Source: Nocardiopsis sp. JB363
GTDB taxonomy: Bacteria; Actinomycetota; Actinomycetes; Streptosporangiales; Streptosporangiaceae
Assembly: GCF_900143625.1 (NCBI RefSeq)
Contig: NZ_FRFF01000200.1
Coordinates: 1 to 64,000 of the forward strand
Direction: 5' to 3'
Length of the DNA: 64,000 bases
The position numbers and the translations under genes are program-made. Shown here in pieces: positions 9,315 through 18,727 of the stretch. The notes under the pieces are model-generated. The model ran no database searches. It saw nothing but the letters and a program-made list of their open reading frames with translations, and had not been told where the DNA came from. Position 1 is the first letter of the stretch; each line of letters opens with the position of its first letter.

Positions 9315-9345
9315 CCGGGCTCCGGCGACACCCGTCGGAGCCCGG
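9315..9345 (+). terminator. Terminator-like hairpin after nagZ
   Basis: 10-bp perfect stem (9315-9324 with 9336-9345) with an 11-nt loop, 82 nt after the nagZ stop and before the Rrf2 gene. No T-tract. Confidence 0.5.
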
Positions 9346-9371
9346 TGCCCCATTCGCCCTTCTAAACACGG

Positions 9372-9377
9372 CATAAT
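9372..9377 (+). promoter_or_regulatory. -10 element of the Rrf2 gene (leaderless)
   Basis: CATAAT, close to TANNNT, ends 6 nt before the ATG at 9384. The transcript would start at or next to the start codon. Confidence 0.5.
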
Positions 9378-9383
9378 CACAGC

Positions 9384-9848
9384 ATGCGCCTTTCAGCCCG
9401 GGTCGACTACGCGCTTCGCGCGGCCGCAGAGCTCGCTGTCGCCGGCGACGGTCCGGTGACGGCCGAGCAGCTCGCACGCGCGCAGGCCATCCCCGGAAAA
9501 TTCCTAGAGAACATCCTCACCCAGCTACGCAGAGCCGGCCTGGTTCGCAGTCAACGGGGTCCCGTTGGCGGCTACTGGCTCGCCCGACCCGCGGGGGAGA
9601 TCTCCCTCGCCGACATCATTCGAGCGGTCGACGGACCACTCGCCAACGTGCGCGGGGAACGCCCCGAACACGTGGATTACGACGGGGCCGCCCGCAGCCT
9701 GCAACAGGTGTGGATCGCCCTGCGCGCCAGTGAGCGCGCCATCCTGGAGGGAGTCAACCTCCAACACCTGGTCACCAACGAACTTCCCGATCAGGTGCGG
9801 GTCCTGGCCGAGGATCCCGAGTCCTGGGTCAACCACAGCCACCGCTGA
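9384..9848 (+). CDS. Rrf2 family transcriptional regulator
   Basis: 154 residues. The N-terminal winged helix (MRLSARVDYALRAAAELA, IPGKFLENILTQLRRAGLV, RGPVGGYWLARP) is the Rrf2 signature. No cysteine is present in the mature sequence, so the iron-sulfur cluster of IscR/NsrR/RsrR is absent and sensing must differ. It is a single-gene unit between hairpins with no evident target gene. It interrupts the position where recA commonly follows clgR in actinobacteria. Confidence 0.9.
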   Translation: MRLSARVDYALRAAAELAVAGDGPVTAEQLARAQAIPGKFLENILTQLRRAGLVRSQRGPVGGYWLARPAGEISLADIIRAVDGPLANVRGERPEHVDYDGAARSLQQVWIALRASERAILEGVNLQHLVTNELPDQVRVLAEDPESWVNHSHR

Positions 9849-9863
9849 ACCCCGAACACACGA

Positions 9864-9898
9864 AAAACCGGTCCTCCCCTCGGGGAAGGACCGGTTTT
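9864..9898. terminator. Bidirectional terminator between Rrf2 gene and clgR
   Basis: Long hairpin: AAAACCGGTCCT then CCCC pairs with GGGG, a bulged A, and AGGACCGGTTTT. The A-run and T-run on the two sides make it intrinsic-terminator-like in both directions between the convergent genes. Confidence 0.8.
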
Positions 9899-9924
9899 CT
9901 GCGTCTGTGCTCGTGCGGTGGGGG

Positions 9925-10281
9925 TCAGACACCCGCCATGTCGGCGACCTGGGGGACGCGATCGGGTACACGCGTGATACCGAGGTCCCGGGCCGGGTCG
10001 GGGTCGCCGGAGACAGCGTCCTCCAAAAGGGCGGCTTCCTGGAGTTCGGCCAGCGCCAACTGGTCGGAGACCTCTCTCAGCACCTGTGAGAGCGGGACCC
10101 CGAGGGCCCCACAGATCGACGACAGCAACTCGGAAGAGGCTTCCTTCTGCCCGCGCTCGACCTCGGACAGATAACCGAGGGAAACACGTGCGTCGGCCGA
10201 CACTTCACGGAGGGTGCGGCCCTGGCGCTGCCGTAGCCGCCTGAGCACGTCACCCAGTAGGTGACGAAGCAGGACCATCAT
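9925..10281 (-). CDS. clgR: ClgR/PopR-like XRE transcriptional regulator
   Basis: 118 residues. The helix-turn-helix [39 protein letters not shown] (about 23-62) is nearly diagnostic of ClgR, the activator of clp protease genes in actinobacteria. Its place downstream of rimO-pgsA-cinA fits. The C-terminus ends MAGV instead of the Ala-Ala tail that targets Streptomyces ClgR to ClpP. The start at 10281 gives [15 protein letters not shown]; the second Met is equally possible. Confidence 0.88.
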   Translation of the reverse strand: MMVLLRHLLGDVLRRLRQRQGRTLREVSADARVSLGYLSEVERGQKEASSELLSSICGALGVPLSQVLREVSDQLALAELQEAALLEDAVSGDPDPARDLGITRVPDRVPQVADMAGV

Positions 10282-10364
10282 TCGCGCTCCCTCCCACCGG
10301 TAGCGACCTTCATATACAACACCGTACCCGCCTCACGCCCGATTCGGGCACCTCTCGCCGTCCT

Positions 10365-10382
10365 GTTCGCTGGAGGGGGAAC
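10365..10382. promoter_or_regulatory. Candidate ClgR-type operator (weak)
   Basis: GTTCGC and GGGAAC, an imperfect inverted pair separated by 6 nt, lie in the cinA-clgR gap about 85 nt upstream of clgR. Half sites of GTTCGC type are known for ClgR. One arm is mismatched, so this is tentative. Confidence 0.25.
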
Positions 10383-10438
10383 CTCTTACGGGGGTGTTTT
10401 TGTTCCCGCGCCCGGGCAGAGGGCACCGGCCGAAAGGG

Positions 10439-10966
10439 TCAATACCGGGTGCTGCCCGCCTCGCTCCCGCGAACGGCGGTCCTCAGGAGCCTCAACGCGC
10501 CCTCGACCGTGTGGTACCGGATACCCGCACGATCCCCGGTGAAACGGAACCGTTCGACCCGTGTGTGCGAATCGGGTCCCGCCACCGCCGCGAAGACGGT
10601 GCCGACGGGTTCCCCGTCCTGGGAGTCGGGGCCGGCGACCCCGGTGACGGCGACCGCGAAATCCGCGCGCAACGCCCGGCGGGCGCCCACAGCCATGTGG
10701 AAGGCCACGTCGGGGTGGACGGCACCGTGCTCGATGAGCAGCTCGGTGGGCACCCCCAGGAGGGAGACCTTGGCATCGGTGGCGTAGGTCACCAGGCCAC
10801 CCCGATAGGTGGCCGAGGTCCCCGGGACAGCGGTCAGGTGAGCGCCGATGAGACCGCCCGTGAGGGACTCCGCGGTGGCACAGGTGGCCCCGGCCTCGTA
10901 CAGGGCCCGGTGGACGTCTGTGGCGGCCTCCAGGGCCGCCGTCCCGATGGCCCCGGCCTCGTTCAC
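10439..10966 (-). CDS. cinA: CinA C-terminal domain protein (nicotinamide-nucleotide amidohydrolase, PncC-like)
   Basis: 175 residues from a GTG at 10964-10966 that overlaps the pgsA stop by 4 nt (GTGA). It contains only the CinA C-terminal (COG1546) domain: TCATAESLTGGLIGAHLT, YRGGLVTYATDAK, GVAGPDSQDGEPVGTVF. The N-terminal molybdopterin-binding-like half is missing, as in most actinobacteria. The enzyme deamidates NMN to nicotinic acid mononucleotide in NAD recycling. The open frame continues upstream to 11260 only as a shadow of pgsA. Confidence 0.92.
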   Translation of the reverse strand: MNEAGAIGTAALEAATDVHRALYEAGATCATAESLTGGLIGAHLTAVPGTSATYRGGLVTYATDAKVSLLGVPTELLIEHGAVHPDVAFHMAVGARRALRADFAVAVTGVAGPDSQDGEPVGTVFAAVAGPDSHTRVERFRFTGDRAGIRYHTVEGALRLLRTAVRGSEAGSTRY

Positions 10967-11565
10967 GTCCGGGCTCCCTTGGCGCGTACCAGGCGTACCG
11001 CGTCGACGATGTAGGTCAGACCGGTCCACAGGGTGATCGCCAGGGCCACCGCCATGACGGCGTGCGCGATCCAGGTGAACACCTCGGTGAACGGCAACAG
11101 GTTCAGCGGGAACAGGTAGATGCTGATCGCGACGATCTGCAGGACGGTCTTGAGCTTGCCTCCGCTGCTCGCGGGCATCACACCGAAACGCAGCACCGCG
11201 AAGCGCAGCAGTGTGATTCCCCACTCGCGCACCAGGATCGCGATGGTCACCCACCACCACAGGTCGCCCTGGATGGACAGCACGACGAGCGCCGCTCCGG
11301 TGAGCGCCTTGTCGGCGATCGGATCGGCGATCTTGCCGAAGTCGGTGACCAGATTGCGGCGACGGGCCAGCTCACCGTCGACGCGGTCGGTGATGGCGGC
11401 GACGACGAAGACAGCGAACGCCGCCAGCCGCCACCACGTGCCGTCGAAGAACATGAGCCAGACGAAGAGCGGCACCATGACCAGGCGACTCATCGTGAGG
11501 ATGTTCGCGATGTTCCACAGGGGAGCCTGGGGGGCCGGCGACGCCGCGGGGTCGTGGGTGCTCAT
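10963..11565 (-). CDS. pgsA: CDP-diacylglycerol--glycerol-3-phosphate 3-phosphatidyltransferase
   Basis: 200 residues, integral membrane CDP-alcohol phosphatidyltransferase. The catalytic motif D-G-x2-A-R-x8-G-x3-D-x3-D is present as [24 protein letters not shown]. It makes phosphatidylglycerophosphate for PG and cardiolipin. Coupled on both sides: its ATG overlaps the rimO stop (ATGA at 11562-11565) and its TGA overlaps the cinA GTG. Confidence 0.94.
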   Translation of the reverse strand: MSTHDPAASPAPQAPLWNIANILTMSRLVMVPLFVWLMFFDGTWWRLAAFAVFVVAAITDRVDGELARRRNLVTDFGKIADPIADKALTGAALVVLSIQGDLWWWVTIAILVREWGITLLRFAVLRFGVMPASSGGKLKTVLQIVAISIYLFPLNLLPFTEVFTWIAHAVMAVALAITLWTGLTYIVDAVRLVRAKGART

Positions 11566-12995
11566 CTTTCTCCGGCTTCCCCGTCCTGTTCGGCGACGAG
11601 GTCGGCCCCGGACGCCTGGATGACGGTGGCGCGCACCAGGTCCCCCACGGCGAGGCCCTCGCCGTACAGGATGGTGCTGCCGTCCACCTCGGGCGCCTGG
11701 TGGCCGGACCGGCCCTCGAAGACGCCATCGTCCAGGACGGTCTCCACCAGCACGGTCACCTCGCTGCCGATCCGCTCCTCGGCCCGCTGGGACATGAGTT
11801 CCTCGGCCAGCCGGTTGAGCCGGTCGACCCGCTCCTGGACGAGGTCCTCGGGCACCTTGTTCGCGTGGCCCAAGGCCTCGGTACCGTCCTCGTCGGAGTA
11901 GCCGAAGACGCCGATGGCGTCCAGACGCGCCTCGCTGAGGAAGGCGACCAGCTCCTCGAACTCCTCCTCCGTCTCGCCGGGGAAACCGACGATGAAGTTG
12001 GAACGCGCGCCGGCCTCCGGTGCGGTCTTACGGGCGGTGGCCAGCAGTTCCAGGAAACGCTCGCGGTCACCGAAGCGGCGCATGCGGCGCAGCAGGGGGC
12101 CGCTGGCGTGCTGGAAGGACAGGTCGAAGTAGGGCACCACACCGGGGGTCGTGGTGAGCACCTCCACCAGTCCGGGGCGGACCTCGGCGGGCTGCAGGTA
12201 GCTGACCCGCACCCGCTCCAGGCCCTCGACGGCGGCCAGTCGCGGCAACAGCTTCTCCAGGGCGCGTACATCGCCCAGGTCCTTGCCGTAGGAGGTGGAG
12301 TTCTCGCTCACCAGGAAGACCTCGCGCACGCCCTCGCTCGCCAGCCACTCGGCCTCGCGGACGATCTCGTCGGCCTGACGCGAGATGTAGGCGCCGCGGA
12401 AGGCGGGGATGGCGCAGAAGGTGCATCGTCTGTCGCAGCCCGACGCGATCTTGAGGTTGGCCACGGGGCCGCCGGTGAGGCGGCGACGTGGCACGGTGGC
12501 GCGGTAGGGCAGATCGGTGCCCTCGGCCCCCTCCGCCTCGGCGAAGGCGGCGTGACCGGGCACGTGGACCTGGGAGGCGTCACGGTCGGCCGGGCTGATC
12601 GGCAACAGGGTGCGGCGGTCACGCGGGTCGTGCGGGATCAGCGGACGCCCGGAGACGACGTCGTCGAGACGGTCGGTGATGTTCGCGTAGTCGTCGAAGC
12701 CGATCACGTGGGCTTCGGGCAGGGAGTCGGCCAGTTCGGAACCGTACCGTTCGGCCATGCACCCGGCCGCGACGACCTTGCCACCGTTCTCGGCCGCTTC
12801 CAACAGGGTCTCGATGGAGTCCTGCTTGGCGGCGTCGATGAAACCACAGGTGTTGACGACGGTCACGTCCGCCTGGGTGTCGTCGTCGACGAGGTCCCAG
12901 CCACCGGCGGCGAACCGCCCGGCGAGCTCTTCGGAGTCGACCTCGTTACGCGCACACCCCAGGGTGACGAGTGAGACAGTACGGCGCGATGACAT
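11562..12995 (-). CDS. rimO: Ribosomal protein uS12 methylthiotransferase RimO
   Basis: 477 residues from ATG 12993-12995 ([24 protein letters not shown]). The N-terminal MTTase domain carries its three cysteines ([20 protein letters not shown]), the radical SAM domain has CDRRCTFC, and a C-terminal TRAM domain ends the protein. RimO methylthiolates the conserved Asp of S12. The frame is open 16 codons further, but MSSRR matches the usual family start. First gene of rimO-pgsA-cinA. Confidence 0.94.
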   Translation of the reverse strand: MSSRRTVSLVTLGCARNEVDSEELAGRFAAGGWDLVDDDTQADVTVVNTCGFIDAAKQDSIETLLEAAENGGKVVAAGCMAERYGSELADSLPEAHVIGFDDYANITDRLDDVVSGRPLIPHDPRDRRTLLPISPADRDASQVHVPGHAAFAEAEGAEGTDLPYRATVPRRRLTGGPVANLKIASGCDRRCTFCAIPAFRGAYISRQADEIVREAEWLASEGVREVFLVSENSTSYGKDLGDVRALEKLLPRLAAVEGLERVRVSYLQPAEVRPGLVEVLTTTPGVVPYFDLSFQHASGPLLRRMRRFGDRERFLELLATARKTAPEAGARSNFIVGFPGETEEEFEELVAFLSEARLDAIGVFGYSDEDGTEALGHANKVPEDLVQERVDRLNRLAEELMSQRAEERIGSEVTVLVETVLDDGVFEGRSGHQAPEVDGSTILYGEGLAVGDLVRATVIQASGADLVAEQDGEAGER

Positions 12996-13169
12996 GGCTT
13001 CCAAGCGTGTGGGAGAGCTGTGAGTGGTGCGGGGACGCGGCACGGCGAAGGCCGGGGTACGGGCTGATCACTCGCGCGACGCGACGTCGATCGGCGTCGC
13101 CCGCAACATCCCACCCTACCGTGATCGACTCACCCGCACGTACCCCGGCCTTCGCATACTTCCACCTCG

Positions 13170-14252
13170 TCAGTCGACGTACCCGTCGGCACCGACGCTG
13201 AAGTCCTCGACTCCCCGGGACTTCCCCTCGGTTCCCAGGTCCTCTCCATCGACGGCGACACCGACCGACCCGGGCTCGCCGAGGCGGAAGGTCAAGGGAC
13301 CTTCGGTGACGTAGTCGAGGGTCTCCCCCTCCACGATGAAGCCGGTGAACAGGTCCGTGCCCTCATCGTCGGTGACCTCGACCCAGCTTCGCCCGGAGCC
13401 CGTGAGTCGGACGGTGAAATCGACGGGTTCGGCGGCCTCCTCGGGCACCTGTGCCTGGGCCTTCGCCTTCGCGGCGATCTCCTTCTCATCGGGCACGCTC
13501 CCCGAATCCACGGTCTCCTCCCCACCCGAGTCGTCGCGCGGGGACTCGAAGGCGGTCCGGGACGGGTCACCCTCTTCCCAGCCGTTCCAGGCCCGTACCC
13601 CGACGATGAGCGCGGTGATGAGGATGAGTCCGACCACGGCCCAGGGCCAGTGTCGACGCACTCCGCCCGCGGGGCGTGCCTCAGCGGCCGTGTTCCTGCT
13701 CCGCGGCGCCGGGGCCGTCGCCCCGTCGGTCGCCCCGTCCGTCGCCTCCTCGGTCTCGTCCCCCTCCGAGCTCCGAGGTGGTGGCACCTCGGCGTGTCCG
13801 CCGGGCCGGTCCGTCGGCCGGGTCACGCGCGCCAGTTTCTTGTTGCGTTCGAAATAGCCCCAGTTCTCGGCCCGCTGATTGGGGTCGAGGTCCTCGTCGC
13901 CGACGCGACGGGGGACGTCTTGGGACGCCTCCTGTTCGCCTCGGGCCGCCGCGACTCGTGCCGCCTTCGACTCCGTGGCCGGATGCCACTGTGGGGGAAC
14001 GAAGAGGGGCTTGTCGTCAGAGGCGTGTTCGCGGTCGTACTCCTCCAGCAGTGACCGCGGGTCGAGTCCGAGGAACTTGCAGATCCTGCGGATGTGACCA
14101 CGCGCGTAGAAGTCCCCTCCACAGGGGACGAAGTCCTCGTTCTCGATGCCCCTGAGGACCTGCATCCGGATGCGTGTACTTGTGCTCAGGTTCTCCAAGG
14201 AGCAACCCGCCGCGATCCGTGCGGCGGACAGGGTCTGGCCGATCGTCGCCAT
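13170..14252 (-). CDS. RodZ-like HTH membrane protein (HTH_25 / DUF4115)
   Basis: 360 residues from ATG 14250-14252, with GGGGGAG 5 nt upstream; GTG 14258 is an alternative. It has an N-terminal Cro-like helix-turn-helix (TIGQTLSAARIAAGCSLENLSTSTRIRMQVLRGIENEDF), a long charged linker, one membrane helix at about 204-223 and a periplasmic-side beta domain of DUF4115 type. RodZ links MreB to the elongation machinery. In actinobacteria this gene is regularly found between ftsK and rimO, and its role there is less clear. Confidence 0.87.
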   Translation of the reverse strand: MATIGQTLSAARIAAGCSLENLSTSTRIRMQVLRGIENEDFVPCGGDFYARGHIRRICKFLGLDPRSLLEEYDREHASDDKPLFVPPQWHPATESKAARVAAARGEQEASQDVPRRVGDEDLDPNQRAENWGYFERNKKLARVTRPTDRPGGHAEVPPPRSSEGDETEEATDGATDGATAPAPRSRNTAAEARPAGGVRRHWPWAVVGLILITALIVGVRAWNGWEEGDPSRTAFESPRDDSGGEETVDSGSVPDEKEIAAKAKAQAQVPEEAAEPVDFTVRLTGSGRSWVEVTDDEGTDLFTGFIVEGETLDYVTEGPLTFRLGEPGSVGVAVDGEDLGTEGKSRGVEDFSVGADGYVD

Positions 14253-14397
14253 GCGCACTCCCCCCGCGACTGTCCGTGCCTACGTCGACCCACTCTGCTA
14301 CTTCTGGGCACTCGACGCAGGTCACCACGCCCCATGCGGCGTCCAAGATCGCACCAAATCGGGCGACCCGGGCGTCGGGGCGTGTGTCGGGGGAGAG

Positions 14398-16866
14398 TCA
14401 GTGACCGCGGATGTCGGTGAGGACGGCGGCCAGATCGTCGGCCTGCACGAGGACGTCGCGGGCCTTGGAACCCTCGCTGGGGCCGACCACGTCGCGGCTC
14501 TCCATGAGGTCCATGAGCCGGCCCGCCTTGGCGAAACCGACCCGGAGCTTGCGCTGAAGCATCGACGTGGACCCGAACTGGGTGGTGACGACCAGCTCGA
14601 CGGCCTGGAGCAGCACGTCCATGTCGTCGCCGATGTCCTCGTCGATCTCCTTCTTCTTGACCGCCTCGACGGCGACGTCCTCGCGGTAGTTCGGTTCGGC
14701 CTGCTTCTTGCAGTGCTCGACGATCCCGCGGATCTCCTTCTCGGCGACCCAGGCGTTCTGCAGGCGGATGGGTTTGCCCGCGCCCATCGGCAGGAACAGC
14801 GCGTCACCCTTGCCGACGAGTTTCTCCGCGCCGGGCTGGTCGAGGATGACGCGGCTGTCGGAGAGGCTGGAGGTGGCGAACGCCAGCCGGGAGGGGACGT
14901 TGGCCTTGATCAGACCGGTGACGACGTCGACGCTGGGCCGCTGGGTGGCCAGGACCAGGTGGATACCGGCGGCACGGGCGAGCTGGGTGATGCGCACGAC
15001 CGAGTCCTCTACGTCGCGCGGGGCGACCATCATCAGGTCGGCGAGCTCGTCGACGATGACCAGCAGGTACGGGTAGGCCTCGTATTCGCGTTCGCTGCCC
15101 AGCGGCGCCTTGAGTTCGCCGTTGCGCACGGCCGCGTTGAAGTCGTCCACGTGCCGGTAACCGGACGCGGCCAGGTCGTCGTAGCGGCGGTCCATCTCCC
15201 CCACCACCCACTGGAGGGCCTCGGCGGCCTTCTTCGGGCTGGTGATGATGGGGGTGATCAGGTGCGGGATGCCCTCGTACATGGTGAGCTCGACCCGCTT
15301 GGGGTCGACCAGGATCATGCGCACCTCGTCGGGCGTGGCGCGCATCATCAGCGAGGTGATGAGCCCGTTGATACAGGTGGACTTACCGGCACCGGTGGCG
15401 CCCGCGACCAGTACGTGCGGCATCTTGGCCAGGTTGGCCACGACGTTGGAGCCCTCCACGTCCTTGCCGAGGCCGACCAGCATCGGGTGGTCGTCGGTGG
15501 TGGCCGCCGGGGAGCGGAGCACATCGCCCAGGCTGACTATGTCCTTGTCGGTGTTGGGGATCTCCACACCGATCGCGGACTTGCCGGGGATGGGCGACTG
15601 GATGCGCACGTCGGCGCTCTTCACCACCAGGGAGATGTTCTTGGACAGAGCGGTGACCTTCTCGACCTTCACCGCCGGACCGAGCTCGATCTCGTAGCGG
15701 GTGACCGTCGGTCCTCGGGTGAACCCGGTGACCTCGGCGTCGATCTTGAACTGCTCCATCACCCCGGACAGGGCGGCCACGACGTCGTCGTTGGCCTGGG
15801 TCCGCTGCTTGGGCGCGGAGCCGGGCTTGAGCATGGTGGTCACCGGCAGCTCGTAGTCGCCCTCGACCACGCGGGAGGGGATCGAGAGCTGCTCGGTGGT
15901 GGCGGGCACCGGTGTGGGGTCGGGGACCGCGGTCTTGGCCTTGGGCTTCCTCTTGGCGGGCTTCTTCTCCGCCTCGTCGGTGAGGGCCGGGACGACCGAC
16001 CCGGACTCTTCGGAGACCACGGGGGTGTCGTAGGGGCGCTCGTGGTCGCCGGCGACCGACTCGTGCTCGGCGGGCTTGGCCTTGCGCTTGCGCGGCTTGG
16101 CGGGTTTCTTCTCCGCCTCGGCACCCAGGATGCCGATGCCGGAGTCCGGCCCGGGGTCGCGTTCCATCAGGGCGCTGAACAGGATCTGGAGCCGGTCGGG
16201 GATGCGCCGGATGGGGGTGGCGGTCACCACCAGGATGCCGAAGATCAGGACCAGGGCCAGGAGCAGCCCGGTGAGCCAGGGGGTGACCACGGAGCTGAGC
16301 GGTCCCGAGGCCACGAACCCGATGATGCCGCCCGCGTTCTGCAGACCCTCCATGCCGTCGGCGGGTTGCGGGATGCCGTGGGCGATGTGGATGAGCCCGA
16401 GCAGGCCGAGCATGATCGCGGTGACCCCTATGAAGAGCCGGCCCCCATCGCCGTCCTTGGCGGTGCTGGGCGTGCGCATCAGCTTGATGGCCAGGGGCAG
16501 GAACAGCAGCGGCAGGATCGGGGAGAACACGCCGAAACCGCCGACGACCACCATGCGGGTGGCCTCCAACAGGGGTCCGTCACTCTGCCACCACACGGCC
16601 GCGGCCACGAGGATGCCCAGGGCGAGCAGGATCAGGCCGACACCGTCCCGGCGCAGGTCCGGGTCCAGGTCACGGGCGCTGCGTCCGACCGCGCGGGCCG
16701 CCCCGCCCACAGTGTGGGCGATGAGTTTCCACAGGACCAGCAGGAACTGGCCGAAGAGGGCGACCACGTAGGCGATGGGCCCGTCCGGCATGCGCTTCTT
16801 GGCCGCGGGCTTGCGCGTGGCGGGCTTCTTGCGCCCGGAACCACCAGAGGAGGCACGCGTGGCCAT
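14398..16866 (-). CDS. ftsK: DNA translocase FtsK/SpoIIIE
   Basis: 822 residues. A basic N-terminus and four predicted membrane helices (about 30-235) are followed by a Lys/Pro/Ala-rich linker. The motor has Walker A GATGAGKST near residue 488 and Walker B LLVIVDELADLM. The C-terminal winged-helix gamma domain (MLQRKLRVGFAKAGRLMDLMESRDVVGPSEGSKARDV) reads KOPS-like sequences. It pumps DNA at the septum. It stands alone between rnj and the RodZ-like gene, with gaps of 140-175 nt on either side. Confidence 0.95.
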   Translation of the reverse strand: MATRASSGGSGRKKPATRKPAAKKRMPDGPIAYVVALFGQFLLVLWKLIAHTVGGAARAVGRSARDLDPDLRRDGVGLILLALGILVAAAVWWQSDGPLLEATRMVVVGGFGVFSPILPLLFLPLAIKLMRTPSTAKDGDGGRLFIGVTAIMLGLLGLIHIAHGIPQPADGMEGLQNAGGIIGFVASGPLSSVVTPWLTGLLLALVLIFGILVVTATPIRRIPDRLQILFSALMERDPGPDSGIGILGAEAEKKPAKPRKRKAKPAEHESVAGDHERPYDTPVVSEESGSVVPALTDEAEKKPAKRKPKAKTAVPDPTPVPATTEQLSIPSRVVEGDYELPVTTMLKPGSAPKQRTQANDDVVAALSGVMEQFKIDAEVTGFTRGPTVTRYEIELGPAVKVEKVTALSKNISLVVKSADVRIQSPIPGKSAIGVEIPNTDKDIVSLGDVLRSPAATTDDHPMLVGLGKDVEGSNVVANLAKMPHVLVAGATGAGKSTCINGLITSLMMRATPDEVRMILVDPKRVELTMYEGIPHLITPIITSPKKAAEALQWVVGEMDRRYDDLAASGYRHVDDFNAAVRNGELKAPLGSEREYEAYPYLLVIVDELADLMMVAPRDVEDSVVRITQLARAAGIHLVLATQRPSVDVVTGLIKANVPSRLAFATSSLSDSRVILDQPGAEKLVGKGDALFLPMGAGKPIRLQNAWVAEKEIRGIVEHCKKQAEPNYREDVAVEAVKKKEIDEDIGDDMDVLLQAVELVVTTQFGSTSMLQRKLRVGFAKAGRLMDLMESRDVVGPSEGSKARDVLVQADDLAAVLTDIRGH

Positions 16867-16867
16867 C

Positions 16868-16880
16868 GGAGGTCACCTCC
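16868..16880 (-). promoter_or_regulatory. Palindromic ribosome binding site of ftsK
   Basis: The Shine-Dalgarno GGAGGTGA is the first half of a perfect palindrome (GGAGG-TGA-CCTCC read on the minus strand) ending 1 nt before the ATG. It could fold on itself and limit ribosome access. Confidence 0.45.
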
Positions 16881-16990
16881 ACGGGGACGGGGTCGAACTC
16901 AGAGGCCCGGACACAGCGTCCCGGCACGGCGGGAAGCCTACTAAGCCGTCCAGCCCGAGGCACGAACACGAACCGGCGTGTCGAAGGAAA

Positions 16991-17020
16991 CGGCCCGGAG
17001 CGTGTGTGCGCTCCGGGCCG
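16991..17020. terminator. Terminator-like hairpin downstream of rnj
   Basis: Perfect 12-bp stem CGGCCCGGAGCG / CGCTCCGGGCCG with a 6-nt loop, starting 21 nt after the rnj stop. No T-tract, as is common in high-GC actinobacteria. Confidence 0.65.
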
Positions 17021-17041
17021 TCGATCGGTGGTCCCCTACGG

Positions 17042-18727
17042 TCAGACCTCGACCAGGACCGGGATGATCATGGGACGACGGCGGTACGTCTCGTTCACCC
17101 AGCGGCCGGCGCTGCGGCGGATGAGCTGCCGCAGCTGGTGGGGGTCGTTGACCCCGTCCGAGGCCGCCCTGTCCAGGGCGGCCTGGAGCTTGTCGATGAC
17201 GTCGTCGTAGGCGTCCGCGCCGATGCCCGCGCCCCGGGTGTGGATCTCGGGCTCACCCAGGATCTTGCCCGTGTTGGAGTCCACGGCCAGGACGACGGAG
17301 ATGAAGCCCTCCTCGCCGAGGATGCGGCGGTCCTTGAGCGCGGCGTCGGTGACGTCGCCCACCGAGGAACCGTCGACGTAGACGTAGCCGGCCTGCACGG
17401 CGCCCACGATCTTCGCGCGGTTCTTGTACACGTCGACCACCACGCCGTCCTCGGCGATGACGACCCGGTCGTTCGGGACGCCCGTGAGCTTGGCCAGGTC
17501 GGCGTGGGCGCGCATGTGCCGCCATTCACCGTGCACCGGCATGAAGTTGCGCGGGCGCACCATGTTGAGCACGTACAGCAGCTCGCCGGCGGAGGCGTGG
17601 CCGGACACGTGCACCAGGGCGTTGCCCTTGTGCACGACCTTGGCGCCCCAGCGGGTCAGACCGTTGATCACCCGGTTGACCGAGTTCTCGTTGCCCGGGA
17701 TGAGCGAGGAGGCCAGCAGGATGGTGTCCCCCTCCTCGATCCGGATCTGGTGGTCCCGGTTGGCCATGCGGCTGAGCGCCGCCATGGGCTCGCCCTGGGA
17801 GCCGGTGCAGATCAGGACGACCTTGTCGGCCGGCATCTTGTCGAGTTGCTTGACGTCGACGATGGTGTCGCCGGGGATGCTGAGGTAGCCGAGGTCGCGC
17901 GCGATGTTCATGTTGCGGACCATCGAGCGGCCCACGAACGCGATCTTGCGGCCGTGCTCGGTCGCCGAGTCGATGACCTGCTGGACGCGGTGCACGTGCG
18001 AAGCGAAACACGCCACGACGATGCGCTTCTGCGCCTGGCGGAACACCTTGTCGATGGCCGCGGTCAGGTCGCGCTCGTTGACGACGAACCCGGGCTGCTC
18101 GGCGTTGGTGGAGTCCGACAGCAGGATGTCGACGCCCTCCTCACCGAACCGGGCGAACCCGGCCAGGTCGGTGAGGCGGTTGTCCATCGGCAGCTGGTCC
18201 ATCTTGAAGTCACCGGTGTGCAGCACCGAGCCGCCGGGGGTGCGGATGCCGATGGCCAGCGCGTCCGGGATGGAGTGGTTGACCGCGAAGAACTCCAGGT
18301 CGAAGGGGCCGAAGTCGCGCCGTTCCCCTTCCTCCACCAGGACCGTCTCCGGCTTGATGCGGTGCTCGCCCAGCTTGGCGCTGATCAGCGCCAAGGTGAG
18401 CTTGGAGCCGACGATCGGGATGTCCGCCCGCTCGCGCAGCAGGAACGGCACACCACCGATGTGGTCCTCGTGCCCGTGGGTGAGCACGATGGCCTCGATG
18501 TCGTCCAGGCGACCCCGGATGTAGTCGAAGTCCGGCAGGATCAGGTCGACACCGGGCTGCTCCTCCTCGGGGAAGAGCACGCCGCAGTCGACGATGAGCA
18601 GTCGGCCCGCGTACTCGAAGACCGTCATGTTGCGACCGATCTCACCGAGTCCACCCAGCGGGACGATTCTCAGAACACCCTCGCCTTGGGGCGGGGGCGG
18701 ACCGAGCTCGGGGTGCGGGTGACTCAT
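17042..18727 (-). CDS. rnj: Ribonuclease J
   Basis: 561 residues. Metallo-beta-lactamase/beta-CASP ribonuclease with the zinc motif LTHGHEDHIGG at about 84-92, GDFK and the beta-CASP segment FASHVHRVQQVID. Combines 5'-3' exo- and endonuclease activity in RNA maturation and decay. The N-terminal leader is Pro-rich. Its ATG overlaps the dapA stop by 4 nt (18724-18727), the usual actinobacterial dapA-rnj coupling. Confidence 0.95.
   Translation of the reverse strand: MSHPHPELGPPPPQGEGVLRIVPLGGLGEIGRNMTVFEYAGRLLIVDCGVLFPEEEQPGVDLILPDFDYIRGRLDDIEAIVLTHGHEDHIGGVPFLLRERADIPIVGSKLTLALISAKLGEHRIKPETVLVEEGERRDFGPFDLEFFAVNHSIPDALAIGIRTPGGSVLHTGDFKMDQLPMDNRLTDLAGFARFGEEGVDILLSDSTNAEQPGFVVNERDLTAAIDKVFRQAQKRIVVACFASHVHRVQQVIDSATEHGRKIAFVGRSMVRNMNIARDLGYLSIPGDTIVDVKQLDKMPADKVVLICTGSQGEPMAALSRMANRDHQIRIEEGDTILLASSLIPGNENSVNRVINGLTRWGAKVVHKGNALVHVSGHASAGELLYVLNMVRPRNFMPVHGEWRHMRAHADLAKLTGVPNDRVVIAEDGVVVDVYKNRAKIVGAVQAGYVYVDGSSVGDVTDAALKDRRILGEEGFISVVLAVDSNTGKILGEPEIHTRGAGIGADAYDDVIDKLQAALDRAASDGVNDPHQLRQLIRRSAGRWVNETYRRRPMIIPVLVEV

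Noticed and set aside
10967-11260. N-terminal extension of cinA
   Set aside because: It is the antiphase shadow of pgsA; GTG 10966 in a GTGA overlap is the natural start.
14146-16944. 932-codon open frame on the plus strand opposite ftsK
   Set aside because: An antisense shadow from high GC third positions. The ftsK frame has complete motifs; this one has none.
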